A stretch of DNA of 64,000 nucleotides from Spirochaetales bacterium (GCA_003252395.1 QKEL01000009.1:124001-188000); one strand, 5' to 3'. Shown: positions 17,693-26,659, counted from the first letter of the stretch. Translations and numbers: made by a program. Notes: generated from the sequence alone by a model not told the origin.

Positions 17693-19204
17693 ATGAAACT
17701 CGATACCACGCTCAATAACCTCGCAGACGCCTTTCCTCGGGACTTTTCGGAGGACGAAAAGGCCTCGGCGAAAACCATCTTCCTGAAAAAACTGTCCCTG
17801 CTCGCCCACGCCTTTTACGGCGGCAAGATGCAGACCCTGCCCAAGTGCGGCCTTTCGGGCTTTAACTGGTTCAACGTGTGGTATACGCCGGGCGTGTCCG
17901 CCGTTTCCACGGGGATTCGCGACGATAACGACCGGTCCTTCACCCTTTCCAACCGGGGAAACCTGGTCGCGGTGGTGAGTAACTCCACCCGGGTGTTGGG
18001 CGACGGCGACTGTACGCCTCCCGGGGGGCTCGGGGTCATGGAAGGCAAGGCGATGCTCATGAAGTATCTCGGGGGGGTGGATTCCATCGCCCTGTGCGTG
18101 GATTCCCGGGCGCGGGAAGACGAGGCCGCCGCGCGGGGCGTTCCCGCGGGCAAAAACGACCCCAAGAAAATCATCGAGTTCGTGCGGATGCTGGAGCCCT
18201 CGGTGGGGGCGGTGAACCTTGAGGATATCAGCCAGCCCGACTGCTTCGAGGTGCTCGATACCCTGCGGGAAACCTGCGATATTCCCGTGTGGCACGACGA
18301 CGCCCAGGGGACCGCCTGCATTACCCTGGCCGGCCTCCTGAACGCGTTGAAGCTTGCGGGCAAAAAGCTCTCCGAAGCGAAGATCGTGCTCCTCGGCGCG
18401 GGAGCCTCCAATACTACCATCGCCCGGCTCATCCTCGCCGACGGCGGCGACCCGGCCAAAATGATCGTGTGCGATTCCCGGGGCGCCCTGCACGCGGGCC
18501 GCGCGGACGTGGAAAAGGATACGCGCTATTACCGAAAGTGGGAACTGTGCCGTTCGACCAACCCCGGCCGGATCGAGACCGTGGAAGAGGCCATGAAGGG
18601 CGCCGACGTGCTGATCGCCCTTTCCACCCCCGGCCCCGATACGGTCAAAAAGGAATGGATCGCCTCCATGGCGCCTAAGTCCATCGTATTCACCTGCGCC
18701 AATCCGGTGCCGGAGATTTGGCCCCACGACGCGAAGGCCGCGGGAGCCTTTATCGTGGGCACCGGCCGGGGCGACTTCCCGAACCAGGTGAACAATTCCG
18801 TGTGCTTCCCCGGCATTCTCAAAGGCGCCCTGCTCGTGCGGGCGAAAAAGATCACCGACGGCATGGCCATAGCCTGCTCGCACTCGATCGCCGACTATTC
18901 CGAGAAAAAGGGAATCGACGTGGACCATATCGTGGTCAATATGGAAGATTCCGGCGTATTCGCGGTAGAGGCCGCGGACGTGGCCATGAAGGCGATCGAG
19001 GAAGGCGTCGCCCGGCTCGAGCTTGACTGGGCCACCGTGCACGACCTGGCCGCGGCGGATATCGACCAGGCCAGGCGGGCCACGAAGCTCCTGATGGACA
19101 AGGGCTTCATCGCCGACCCGCCCGAATCCATGCTGGAAGAGGCGATGGAGTACGCCGTCGCCGCCATAACCGAGAAACGGGCCGCCGGGAGCCGCCTCTC
19201 CTGA
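17693..19204 (+). CDS. NAD(P)-dependent malic enzyme
   Basis: The 503-residue protein performs oxidative decarboxylation of malate to pyruvate. Family hallmarks are YTPGVSAVSTGI, GVMEGKAMLMK, the divalent-metal segment NLEDISQPDCFEVLDTLRE, WHDDAQGTACITLAGLLNAL, a Rossmann motif VLLGAGASNTTIARL, and TCANPVPEIWP. The C-terminal portion extends the short bacterial (MaeB-like catalytic) form, without a phosphotransacetylase domain. Cofactor choice (NAD or NADP) is undecided. ATG 17693 was chosen over an in-frame TTG at 17684. The stop is 2 nt before the transporter gene. Confidence 0.92.
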   Translation: MKLDTTLNNLADAFPRDFSEDEKASAKTIFLKKLSLLAHAFYGGKMQTLPKCGLSGFNWFNVWYTPGVSAVSTGIRDDNDRSFTLSNRGNLVAVVSNSTRVLGDGDCTPPGGLGVMEGKAMLMKYLGGVDSIALCVDSRAREDEAAARGVPAGKNDPKKIIEFVRMLEPSVGAVNLEDISQPDCFEVLDTLRETCDIPVWHDDAQGTACITLAGLLNALKLAGKKLSEAKIVLLGAGASNTTIARLILADGGDPAKMIVCDSRGALHAGRADVEKDTRYYRKWELCRSTNPGRIETVEEAMKGADVLIALSTPGPDTVKKEWIASMAPKSIVFTCANPVPEIWPHDAKAAGAFIVGTGRGDFPNQVNNSVCFPGILKGALLVRAKKITDGMAIACSHSIADYSEKKGIDVDHIVVNMEDSGVFAVEAADVAMKAIEEGVARLELDWATVHDLAAADIDQARRATKLLMDKGFIADPPESMLEEAMEYAVAAITEKRAAGSRLS

Positions 19205-19206
19205 TC

Positions 19207-20076
19207 ATGCTCCGCGACAGCCGAAATTCCGCGATCGTCTCCCTGGCGCTGTGCGCGCTTTTGTGGAGTTCCGCCGGTTTCCTCATCAAGCTCGTGGATT
19301 GGGAGCCCTTCGCCATCGCGGGGGCCCGCAGTTTCGTCGCCTTCCTCACCATGCTCGCCTTCGTGAGGAAGCCCCGGTTTTCCTTTTCCGCAAACCAGGT
19401 TTTCGCCGCGGTTTTCTACGCGCTCACGATGATTCTCTTCGTGACGGCCAACAAGATGACTACCGCGGCGAACGCCATATTGCTGCAATACACGGAGCCC
19501 ATATACATTATCCTCCTTTCCCCCCTCTTATTGCGCGGCGAGAAGACCGACTGGGTCGACTGGCTCGCCGTGGTCGGGGTGTTCGGGGGGATGATCCTCT
19601 TTTTCGCGGGCGACCTAAACCTCAGCGCGAACGTGGGAAACCTTCTCGCCCTGGCCTCCGGCGTGTGTTTTGCCCTTTTCGCCATGTTTATGCGCCGGGA
19701 GCGGGAAGGCCGCACCGCCGAGGCCTTTATGCTCGCCCACGCGATAACCTTCGTTTTCTCGTTGCCCTTTATGGTTCGCGCGGGGCTCCCGGGCCCGGTT
19801 TCCGTCGGGGGCCTGGCGCTCCTCGGCGTTTTCCAGATCGGGCTGCCCTCCGTCCTGTACGCCCGCGGCATTCGCGGGGTTACCGCCATAAGCGCCGCCT
19901 TGATTACCATGATAGAGCCGGTCATGAACCCGGTATGGGTTTTCCTTTTTATCGGCGAAACGCCCGCGCTGACCGCGGTGGCGGGCGGAACCCTCATCGT
20001 GGCGACCGTTACCGCGCGTACGGTTCTCAAAGCGGGGAAAATGCGCTATCATGAGCGAAATTTATCGGAGGACTAA
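19207..20076 (+). CDS. EamA/DMT-family transporter
   Basis: The 289-residue integral membrane protein has about ten hydrophobic helices in two EamA repeats, for example NSAIVSLALCALLWSSAGF at the N-terminus. The second repeat carries NLLALASGVCFALFAMFMRR. TAISAALITMIEPVMNPVWVF is the usual end-of-repeat signature with the conserved E-P. It belongs to the drug/metabolite exporter superfamily; the substrate is unknown. It is tightly packed between the malic enzyme gene (2 nt) and ndk (stop codon adjacent to the ndk ATG). Confidence 0.9.
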   Translation: MLRDSRNSAIVSLALCALLWSSAGFLIKLVDWEPFAIAGARSFVAFLTMLAFVRKPRFSFSANQVFAAVFYALTMILFVTANKMTTAANAILLQYTEPIYIILLSPLLLRGEKTDWVDWLAVVGVFGGMILFFAGDLNLSANVGNLLALASGVCFALFAMFMRREREGRTAEAFMLAHAITFVFSLPFMVRAGLPGPVSVGGLALLGVFQIGLPSVLYARGIRGVTAISAALITMIEPVMNPVWVFLFIGETPALTAVAGGTLIVATVTARTVLKAGKMRYHERNLSED

Positions 20077-20526
20077 ATGGCAATTCAAAGAACCTTTGCC
20101 ATGCTGAAGCCGGGCGTGCTTCAGCGGAGAATCGTCGGCGACGTGCTTTCCCGCCTGGAGCGGAAGGGCCTGAATATCATCGGACTCAAGGTAATGACCA
20201 TTCCGCCCCTTCTGGCGGCCACCCATTACGCGGAGCATAAGGGAAAATCCTTTTACGACCCGCTGATCGAGTACATTATTTCCGGGCCCGTGGTGGCCAT
20301 GTGCATCGAGGGAGACGAGGCGATCCAGCTGGTTCGCCGCATTTGCGGCCCCACCGCCGTGTGCGAGTCCCTTCCCGGCACCATTCGCGGCGACTACTGC
20401 ATGCATACCAATCACAATATCATTCACGCGTCCGATTCGCCCGAAAGCGCGGAACGGGAACTCAAACTATTTTTCCGTCCGAAGGAACTGGTTTCCTGGG
20501 AAGACGGCAACGGCGGCTGGTATTAA
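20077..20526 (+). CDS. ndk: Nucleoside diphosphate kinase
   Basis: The 149-residue enzyme transfers the gamma phosphate between nucleoside tri- and diphosphates. The family opening FAMLKPGVLQRRIVGDVLSR, SGPVVAMCIEGDEAI, and PGTIRGDYC...NIIHASDS with the phospho-accepting histidine in N-I-I-H are all visible. Typical length is 140-150 residues. The ATG directly follows the previous gene's TAA, and CGGAGG lies about 8 nt upstream as the ribosome-binding site. Confidence 0.97.
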   Translation: MAIQRTFAMLKPGVLQRRIVGDVLSRLERKGLNIIGLKVMTIPPLLAATHYAEHKGKSFYDPLIEYIISGPVVAMCIEGDEAIQLVRRICGPTAVCESLPGTIRGDYCMHTNHNIIHASDSPESAERELKLFFRPKELVSWEDGNGGWY

Positions 20527-20553
20527 TCCGGCTATCGTTTCAGGAGGAAAGAA

Positions 20554-21609
20554 ATGGGTCAATCTATAGGGGTTATAGGAGCGGGCGCCTGGGGCACCGC
20601 CATGGCGATTTCCCTCGCGAAAGGCGGCCATTCGGTCGAGATTTGGGCCATGGAACAGGACGTGGTGGACGGGATTAACAAGGAGCGCGAAAACAAGCGG
20701 TTCCTTCCCGAATTCAAGACCCCCGAGGGCCTTTCCGCTTCCACGGACATTAAGGCCGTGGCCACGGGCAAAAGCTTCCTCATTCTGGCGAGCCCATCCC
20801 TCTATCTCGCCCGAACCATGCAAGGCCTCCTGGACGTTCCCTCCATTCGGGACGGCTCCACGGTAATCGGCGTGCTGACCAAGGGTTTCATTCCTTCCCC
20901 GGAAGGCCCCAAGCTGATCCTGGAAACCCTGGAATCGGTACTGCCCGACAGCTTTAAGAAGAACCTGGTGTACATCGCCGGCCCGAGCCACGCCGAAGAG
21001 GTGGCCATGGGCAAGGTGACCGGCCTTATCGCCGCGAGCGAAAACCCCATGAACTCCATCCGCTTCCGCGAGGTGCTGAAGTCCAAGGGCCTCCTCGTGT
21101 TCTCCAGCCTAGACGTGATCGGCGTGCAGATCGCCGCCGCGGCCAAGAACGTGATCGCCATCGCCTTCGGCTGCCTGGACGCGATCGCGAAAAAGAGCGA
21201 GATTTTCGGCGACAACACGGAAAGCCTCCTTTTCGCCGCGGGCCTCAACGAGATCCAGACCATCGGCCGCGCGTTGGGCGCGACCCATCCGGAGACCTTT
21301 ACCTCGCTCGCGGGCGTGGGCGACCTGGACGTGACCTGCCGCAGCAAATTCGGTCGCAACCAGCGCTTCGGGCACGATATCATCGACAACGACATTCTCT
21401 CGAAATTCGGGAACATCGACGACCTGATCGCCCGGATTTCCGAGGTGGGCTACCTTCCCGAAGGGGCGGTGGCCTGCAAGTACGTGCATGAGTTGAGCCA
21501 GAAGAAAAACATCAAGCTCCCGATCTGCAACGGCCTGTACCGCATCCTCAACAAGGAGCTCCGACCCGTCGAGTTCATCGAGGAAATCCTTCAGGGAATC
21601 GAGATTTAA
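20554..21609 (+). CDS. gpsA: Glycerol-3-phosphate dehydrogenase [NAD(P)+]
   Basis: The 351-residue cytosolic enzyme reduces dihydroxyacetone phosphate to sn-glycerol 3-phosphate for phospholipid synthesis. It has the N-terminal Rossmann motif GVIGAGAWGTAMAISLA (5-21), the middle GPSHAEEVAMG, catalytic-lysine block AAAKNVIAIAFG, and GVGDLDVTCRSKFGRNQRFG. The length is normal. An AGGAGG ribosome-binding site sits before the ATG. It is co-directional with ndk (27 nt upstream) and ffh (5 nt downstream). Confidence 0.96.
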   Translation: MGQSIGVIGAGAWGTAMAISLAKGGHSVEIWAMEQDVVDGINKERENKRFLPEFKTPEGLSASTDIKAVATGKSFLILASPSLYLARTMQGLLDVPSIRDGSTVIGVLTKGFIPSPEGPKLILETLESVLPDSFKKNLVYIAGPSHAEEVAMGKVTGLIAASENPMNSIRFREVLKSKGLLVFSSLDVIGVQIAAAAKNVIAIAFGCLDAIAKKSEIFGDNTESLLFAAGLNEIQTIGRALGATHPETFTSLAGVGDLDVTCRSKFGRNQRFGHDIIDNDILSKFGNIDDLIARISEVGYLPEGAVACKYVHELSQKKNIKLPICNGLYRILNKELRPVEFIEEILQGIEI

Positions 21610-21614
21610 AGCCC

Positions 21615-22979
21615 ATGCTCGAAAAAGTAACCAATACCTTCAGCGATATAGTCCGCAAGATCGGCGGCAAGAGCCAGATCACGGAAAAGAACATAGAGGA
21701 CGCCGTAGAGGAAATCAAGATGGCGCTCCTCGAGGCGGACGTAAACCTTCGGGTGGTGCGCCGCTTCGTAAACGGCACCATAGAGGAGGCGAAGGGCGAA
21801 AAGGTCCTCCGCGCCGTGGACCCGGGCCAGCAATTCGTCAAGATCGTGCACGACCGCATGGTGGCCCTGCTCGGCGACTCCAAGCAGGATCTCCGCCTCA
21901 AGGGCCCCGATACCCAGTCCGTCATCCTCTTTCTCGGCCTTCAGGGCTCCGGTAAGACCACCTCGGCGGCCAAGCTCGCCGCCCGCCTCGTAAAGCAGGG
22001 CCGCAAACCCATGCTCGCGGCGTGCGACCTCGTGCGCCCCGCGGCCGTGGAGCAGCTTTCGACGCTCGGCGAAAAGGTCGGCGTGCCGGTCTATAAGGAA
22101 GAATTCGTTCCCGGAAAGGGCGACCCGGTCAAGGTCGCGAAGAACGCCCTCGCCGCGGCGCGAAAGGGCGGATACGATACCCTCATCGTGGATACCGCGG
22201 GCCGACTCCAGATAGACGACGGGATGATGAAGGAAATCGCCGACGTCAAAAAGGCCGTGGACCCGGTGGAGACGATCCTCGTCGCCGACTCCATGACCGG
22301 TCAGAACGCCGTGGACATCGCCAAGGCCTTCGACGAGGCCGTAAGCCTTTCCGGCGTGATTCTCACCAAGTTCGATTCCGACGCCCGGGGCGGCGCGGCC
22401 CTCTCGCTTAAGAGCGTGACCGGAAAGCCCATTCTCTTCATGGGCGTGGGCGAAAAGATCGAGGACCTCGAGCCCTTCTATCCCGAACGCATCGCGGGCC
22501 GTATCCTCGGCATGGGCGATATCGTCTCTCTCGTGGAAAAGGCCCAGGAGACCGTCGACCTCGAGGAGGCCGCCAAGCTCCAGAAAAAGATGGCCAGCGA
22601 GACCTTTACCCTCCAGGACATGCTTGAACAGCTCGAGCAGATGGGGAAGATGGGCTCGATCCAGTCCATGCTGGAAATGCTGCCGGGCATGGCGGGCCAG
22701 ATCAGCGAGGCCGATATCGACACCAGCGGGATCAAATACCAGAAGGCGATAATCCTTTCCATGACGAAAAAGGAGCGCGCCAACCACCTGATCATCGGCC
22801 CCTCGCGGCGGAAGCGGATCGCCCGGGGCTCGGGCACCTCGGTCCAGGAAGTGAACAAGCTCATCAAGAATTTCGAGAAGATGCGGAATACCATGAAAAA
22901 GTTCGCCAAAAACAAAGGCCTCGCCGCAAAGATGATGGCGCAGATGGGCGCAATGCCCGGCCTACCCGGAATGAAATGA
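21615..22979 (+). CDS. ffh: Signal recognition particle protein Ffh
   Basis: The 454-residue GTPase binds 4.5S RNA and signal sequences to target membrane proteins. Residues 1-295 form the N and G domains: P-loop GLQGSGKTTSAAKLA, ACDLVRPAAVEQL, DTAGRLQIDD, TKFDSDARGG. The rest is the methionine-rich M domain with the RNA-binding SRRKRIARGSGTSVQEVN and a C-terminal Gly/Met-rich tail ending in AMPGLPGMK. The last codons and the following 50 nt are duplicated about 150 nt downstream. Confidence 0.97.
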   Translation: MLEKVTNTFSDIVRKIGGKSQITEKNIEDAVEEIKMALLEADVNLRVVRRFVNGTIEEAKGEKVLRAVDPGQQFVKIVHDRMVALLGDSKQDLRLKGPDTQSVILFLGLQGSGKTTSAAKLAARLVKQGRKPMLAACDLVRPAAVEQLSTLGEKVGVPVYKEEFVPGKGDPVKVAKNALAAARKGGYDTLIVDTAGRLQIDDGMMKEIADVKKAVDPVETILVADSMTGQNAVDIAKAFDEAVSLSGVILTKFDSDARGGAALSLKSVTGKPILFMGVGEKIEDLEPFYPERIAGRILGMGDIVSLVEKAQETVDLEEAAKLQKKMASETFTLQDMLEQLEQMGKMGSIQSMLEMLPGMAGQISEADIDTSGIKYQKAIILSMTKKERANHLIIGPSRRKRIARGSGTSVQEVNKLIKNFEKMRNTMKKFAKNKGLAAKMMAQMGAMPGLPGMK

Positions 22980-23174
22980 GGGTAGGCATTTAATTCGATT
23001 CCACTAGGCAAACGGCCCGCAGGGACGTATGAAATGAGCCCATCAGTAGATACGATTCCTATCGCCAAACGGCCCGCAGGGACGTATGGCGGGCATGGCC
23101 GGAATGCCCGGCCTACCCGGAATGAAATGAGGGTAGGCACTTAATACGATTCCACTAGGCAAACGGCCCGCAGG
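22952..23174. repeat. Direct duplication of the ffh 3' end plus a short interspersed repeat
   Basis: A 72-nt segment at 22952-23023, covering the last nine codons of ffh and about 44 nt beyond, recurs at 23103-23174 with two mismatches. The second copy is preceded by codons for G-G-M-A-G-M, a plausible alternative ffh tail, so it looks like a remnant of a second ffh end. A 23-nt core (CAAACGGCCCGCAGGGACG followed by TATG) is also repeated at 23009-23031 and 23066-23088. The minus strand of these copies reads as repeated YVPAGRL, but no real gene is indicated. Confidence 0.85.
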
Positions 23175-23184
23175 TTAGGCCGCT

Positions 23185-24318
23185 TTACGCTCCCGCGCCG
23201 TCAGTTTTGTGACGCGCCAGGGACGCCCGCTCCAAAAGCCCTTCGCAATAGAGGGTAGAGCGATTTCGCCCGCCTTCCTTTGAGCGGTACAGGGCCTTGT
23301 CGGCGTCTTCCACGAGCTTTATGGCGGTAATTCCCGGAACCGGCCTAATCAGGCGGGCTCCCAGGCTGATGGTGACGGATAAGGGTCCTGACCCGTCCGG
23401 GGCGGGTACCTCAAGCCGGGAAACCGCCGTTCTGATCCGTTCGGCCACGAGCAGTAACCCGTCCGCGTCGCAGTCCGCCAAGAGAACCGTGAATTCCTCG
23501 CCTCCAAAGCGCGCCGGGCAGTCCTCCCCGCGCACCAGGGCTTTCAGCTCGTTCGCGATATGGATCAACACCTCGTCGCCGGTAACGTGGCCCCAGGTAT
23601 CGTTGAACCGCTTGAAATGGTCAACGTCCATCATGATTATTCCCGAGGTCGTGTTGCGCCGTCGGGTGTGGGCGATGGCCTCTTCAAGGCGTCGATTGAA
23701 ATAGTCGTGGGTAAAAAGGCCCGTCTTCGGTTCCGTGATGGAGCTTTCGTAGTGAAGTCCGTTTTGGACGCTCACCGAAAGGAAGCGGATCATGCGGTCA
23801 ACGTATTTCTTTTCCAGTTCGGTATAGCCGCTTCCCACGATTTTTTTGCCCAGAATGACGATGCCGTACAGTCCGCCGATGCCGAACATGGGAAAAATGA
23901 CCTCGGGCTGAAGCCTTCGGAAATCCTCCCCGAATACCTCGGGACCGAGCTCGCTTTCCAGGTCGGCAAAATCGGCCCCGGCGGGGTTGGCGTTGAATCG
24001 GAGCCTGAAAATTTCCCAATACAGTTGGGGAATCCGGTCCGCGCTTTCCTTGAGATTGCGGTAGCAGTATTGTCGGTTGGTGGTTCCCCGGGGCGGCTTG
24101 ACGATAAAGCCCAAAAACTGGGGAATGAAGTGGTCGAGTATTTTCGCGATGAAAAAATCGAGCATGGAGTTTACGTCGGTATAGGCCAAAAGCAGGGCTG
24201 CGTCGTTGATTATCCGTTCAAGTTCCCGGTTTTCTTTCCTTAAATCGCCGAGGGCATCCAGGGCGCCCGACTTTTCAAGCTGATTGAACTGTGTTAACAC
24301 GTCCGCAGAGATTGGCAT
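23185..24318 (-). CDS. Diguanylate cyclase (GGDEF) with N-terminal GAF-like sensor
   Basis: The 377-residue protein ends in a GGDEF domain with intact active site GGEEF at about residues 272-276. The inhibitory I-site RGED lies five residues before it, so it should make cyclic di-GMP and be product-inhibited. MDVDHFKRFNDTWGHVTGDEVL is the usual metal and guanine-binding region. Residues about 30-195 look like a GAF-type sensor. There is a short coiled-coil lead and no membrane helix, so the enzyme is cytosolic. The ATG at 24318 is preceded by a near-consensus promoter 6 nt away. It is divergent from the AmmeMemoRadiSam operon. Confidence 0.92.
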   Translation of the reverse strand: MPISADVLTQFNQLEKSGALDALGDLRKENRELERIINDAALLLAYTDVNSMLDFFIAKILDHFIPQFLGFIVKPPRGTTNRQYCYRNLKESADRIPQLYWEIFRLRFNANPAGADFADLESELGPEVFGEDFRRLQPEVIFPMFGIGGLYGIVILGKKIVGSGYTELEKKYVDRMIRFLSVSVQNGLHYESSITEPKTGLFTHDYFNRRLEEAIAHTRRRNTTSGIIMMDVDHFKRFNDTWGHVTGDEVLIHIANELKALVRGEDCPARFGGEEFTVLLADCDADGLLLVAERIRTAVSRLEVPAPDGSGPLSVTISLGARLIRPVPGITAIKLVEDADKALYRSKEGGRNRSTLYCEGLLERASLARHKTDGAGA

Positions 24319-24324
24319 GTCCAA

Positions 24325-24353
24325 ATTGTAAGGCTTTTTTCCGGAAATGTCAC
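24325..24353 (-). promoter_or_regulatory. Leaderless-type promoter of the diguanylate cyclase gene
   Basis: GTGACA (24348-24353), a 17-nt spacer and TACAAT (24325-24330) on the minus strand end 6 nt before the ATG at 24318. This is the clearest near-consensus promoter placed directly at a start codon in the window. Confidence 0.65.
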
Positions 24354-24374
24354 CAAATGGATTCGAAAGACGCC

Positions 24375-24380
24375 TATACT
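24375..24380 (+). promoter_or_regulatory. -10 element of the amrB operon, leaderless type
   Basis: TATACT ends 6 nt before the ATG at 24387. No good -35 hexamer is seen at 16-18 nt; the upstream DNA is shared with the divergent diguanylate cyclase promoter. No Shine-Dalgarno is present. Confidence 0.5.
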
Positions 24381-24386
24381 TTAAGC

Positions 24387-25208
24387 ATGGTTGCCAACGA
24401 ATACGCGCTGTACGGTTTGCTCCTCCCCCATCCCCCGGTATTGGTACCCGCGGTCGGGGGCGGTCGCGAATCGGACGCGGGAATAACCCTCGCCGGGCTT
24501 CAGAAGGCCGCTGAACGGTTTCGGGACTTCGCGCCCGAAACGGTGGTGATAATATCTCCCCATGCGCCCCTGTATCGGGATTACCTTTTCGTGTATCGCC
24601 AAAACCCGCTTTCGGGATCCTTCGCCGCCTTCGGCGCGGGCGACGCGCGGCTATCCTTTCCGGAAGATTCGGAATTCGCCGAAGTCCTTTTGGAAAACCT
24701 CGCCAAGGCGGGCATAAACGCGGGCTCCGAGGGCGCCCAGGAAACGGGAGCCCTTGATCACGGCGCGCTGGTACCGCTGTGGTTCCTGTCCCGCGCGTAC
24801 CCGAACTTCTCCCTGGTCGCGCTTTCCCAATCGGCCTTGCCCGAGCGGGATATCCTCGCGGCGGGCGCCTGCGTCGCCGAAACCGCCCTCCGACTCTCCC
24901 GCCGCGTCTGCGTCGTCGCCAGCGGCGATATGTCGCACCGGGTTAACCGGTCGAGTCCCTACGGCATGCGAGTGGAGGGCGCGCGGTTCGACGCCGCGGT
25001 ATGCGACGCCTTGCGCGCGTCCGCCCCCGGCGCGATACGGAAAATAGACCCGCGCGTGCGGGAAGCCGCCGGCGAATGCGGGTATCGTTCCATCGTGATG
25101 CTCGAGGGCGCCATGCCCGACGCCCGAACCGCGCTTCTCTCCTACGAGGCCCCGTTCGGCATCGGGTACTGCGCGGCGGAGTTTACGAACCCGGAGGCGC
25201 GCGCATGA
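24387..25208 (+). CDS. amrB: AmmeMemoRadiSam system protein B (Memo-like)
   Basis: The 273-residue protein belongs to the Memo / class III extradiol dioxygenase-like fold. Metal-site histidines are seen in LLLPHPPVLVPAVGGG (H15), ISPHAPLYRDY and ETGALDHGALVPLWF, with SGDMSHRV later. Its biochemical role is not established. Earlier in-frame starts to 24291 would run through the promoter, so ATG 24387 was chosen. The 3' end overlaps the AMMECR1 gene by 4 nt, and the radical SAM gene follows, giving the full three-gene set. Confidence 0.88.
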   Translation: MVANEYALYGLLLPHPPVLVPAVGGGRESDAGITLAGLQKAAERFRDFAPETVVIISPHAPLYRDYLFVYRQNPLSGSFAAFGAGDARLSFPEDSEFAEVLLENLAKAGINAGSEGAQETGALDHGALVPLWFLSRAYPNFSLVALSQSALPERDILAAGACVAETALRLSRRVCVVASGDMSHRVNRSSPYGMRVEGARFDAAVCDALRASAPGAIRKIDPRVREAAGECGYRSIVMLEGAMPDARTALLSYEAPFGIGYCAAEFTNPEARA

Positions 25209-25738
25209 ACGAGACTGGCCATTCGAGTCCCGTGCGCATAGCGCGGCAGGTGGTGGAAACCTTCGTCAGAACCGGGAGGATTCCCTCCGTAGAAGAAGTC
25301 GATTCGTTGGATATTCCGGTCCCCGAGGGGAATCGGGCGGCTTGTTTCGTGTCCCTGCACCGTCACGGGGACCTGCGCGGCTGTATCGGCACGATCCTGC
25401 CGACCATGGCGAGCGTTGCCGCGGAGATCATCCGGAACGCGGTCAGCGCCTGCTCGGAGGACCCCCGGTTCGATCCCGTTTCCCCGGAGGAGTTGGAAGG
25501 CCTTGAGATCAGCGTGGACATTCTCGGGCGCCCCGAGCCGGTACGGGACGCTGGCGAGCTCGACCCTGCGGCGTACGGGGTGATCGTGACCGCCGGTTCC
25601 CGACGGGGCCTTTTGCTGCCCGACCTGGAGGGCGTGGATACGGTAACGCAACAGCTCGCGATCGCCTGTAGAAAGGGGGGAATCAGGCCCGACGAACCCT
25701 TTGCCATGCAGCGGTTCACGGTAACGAGGTATCGGTGA
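25205..25738 (+). CDS. amrA: AmmeMemoRadiSam system protein A (AMMECR1 domain)
   Basis: The 177-residue protein is an AMMECR1-domain protein with the invariant LRGCIG motif at residues 57-62. It also has EIIRNAVSACSEDPRF and the C-terminal GVIVTAGSRRGLLLPDLEGV. The domain is conserved from bacteria to humans and its molecular function is unknown. The ATG overlaps the stop of amrB (ATGA) and the radical SAM gene starts one base after its stop, so the three products are almost certainly made together. Confidence 0.93.
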   Translation: MNETGHSSPVRIARQVVETFVRTGRIPSVEEVDSLDIPVPEGNRAACFVSLHRHGDLRGCIGTILPTMASVAAEIIRNAVSACSEDPRFDPVSPEELEGLEISVDILGRPEPVRDAGELDPAAYGVIVTAGSRRGLLLPDLEGVDTVTQQLAIACRKGGIRPDEPFAMQRFTVTRYR

Positions 25739-25739
25739 T

Positions 25740-26648
25740 ATGAGGGAAGCCATGTTTTGGGAAGCCGTGGGTTCCACGGAAGAAAGCGAACGGCGCCGGG
25801 TGCGGTGCCGCCTGTGCCCGCACGAGTGCGTGATCGCCCCGGGGAGCCGCGGCAAGTGCCACGTTCGCCTGAATCGGGGAGGGGCCCTGTTCGCCGAGGC
25901 CTGGGGCGTCGTGCCCGCCTTGGCCCTGGACCCGATCGAGAAAAAGCCCCTGAGCCGATTCCATCCCGGCTCGTATATCCTTTCCGCGGGCGGCTACGGC
26001 TGCAATCTTTCCTGCCTGTTCTGCCAGAATCACGGCATTTCCCAGCGGGGGCTCGATCCCTTTAACCGCTCCGGCGACGAGCCGGCCGACGACCGCCGCG
26101 TCCTTCCCGAGGATCTGGTGAACGAGGCCCTGGCGCTCCGCGACGAGGGCAATATCGGCATCGCCTTTACCTATAACGAACCCCTGATCGGGTATGAATA
26201 CGTATGGGACACGGCCCGCCTCGCCAAGGAAAAGGGCCTTCTGACGGTGCTCGTGACCAACGGCTACGTGAACGCGACTCCCCTGCAAAGGCTTCTCCCC
26301 TACATCGACGCCATGAACGTCGACCTCAAGGCCTTCTCCGATTCCTTCTACCGCGATCTTTGCGGCGGGTCCCTCAACCCGGTCCTCGAGACCGTCCGAT
26401 CGGCCGCCGGCTCCTGTCACGTCGAGATTACCACCTTGGTCATTCCCGGCGAAAACTCCTCCGCGGAGGAAATTGACGCGCTGTCGCGCTGGATCGCCTC
26501 CGTCAATCCCGGCATTCCCCTCCACCTCAATCGGCACCATCCCGATTACCTGATGAACGAGCCGCCGCCCATCGATCGCGATAGCCTTTTCCGCCTAGCC
26601 GACGTTTCCCGCCGCAGCCTTTCCCACGTGTACACGGGTAACCTGTGA
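25740..26648 (+). CDS. amrS: AmmeMemoRadiSam system radical SAM enzyme
   Basis: The 302-residue radical SAM enzyme has the [4Fe-4S] cluster motif CNLSCLFC (C88, C92, C95). An N-terminal Cys-rich segment (RCRLCPHEC, with C40) is typical of this family and of PflA-related proteins. TYNEPLIGYEYVWDTA and MNVDLKAFSDSFYRDL are family hallmarks. The substrate is unknown. The genetic context with Memo and AMMECR1 proteins defines the system. The length is near the normal 330. Confidence 0.93.
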   Translation: MREAMFWEAVGSTEESERRRVRCRLCPHECVIAPGSRGKCHVRLNRGGALFAEAWGVVPALALDPIEKKPLSRFHPGSYILSAGGYGCNLSCLFCQNHGISQRGLDPFNRSGDEPADDRRVLPEDLVNEALALRDEGNIGIAFTYNEPLIGYEYVWDTARLAKEKGLLTVLVTNGYVNATPLQRLLPYIDAMNVDLKAFSDSFYRDLCGGSLNPVLETVRSAAGSCHVEITTLVIPGENSSAEEIDALSRWIASVNPGIPLHLNRHHPDYLMNEPPPIDRDSLFRLADVSRRSLSHVYTGNL

Positions 26649-26659
26649 TTTTTTTGCGA

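Noticed and set aside
21606-22787. 393-codon minus-strand frame opposite ffh
   Set aside because: His/Gly/Val-rich antisense translation of a clearly recognised gene with no domain of its own.
22478-23140. 220-codon minus-strand frame opposite the end of ffh
   Set aside because: It lies opposite ffh and the repeat, its YVPAGRL units come from the DNA repeat, and it lacks a ribosome-binding site.
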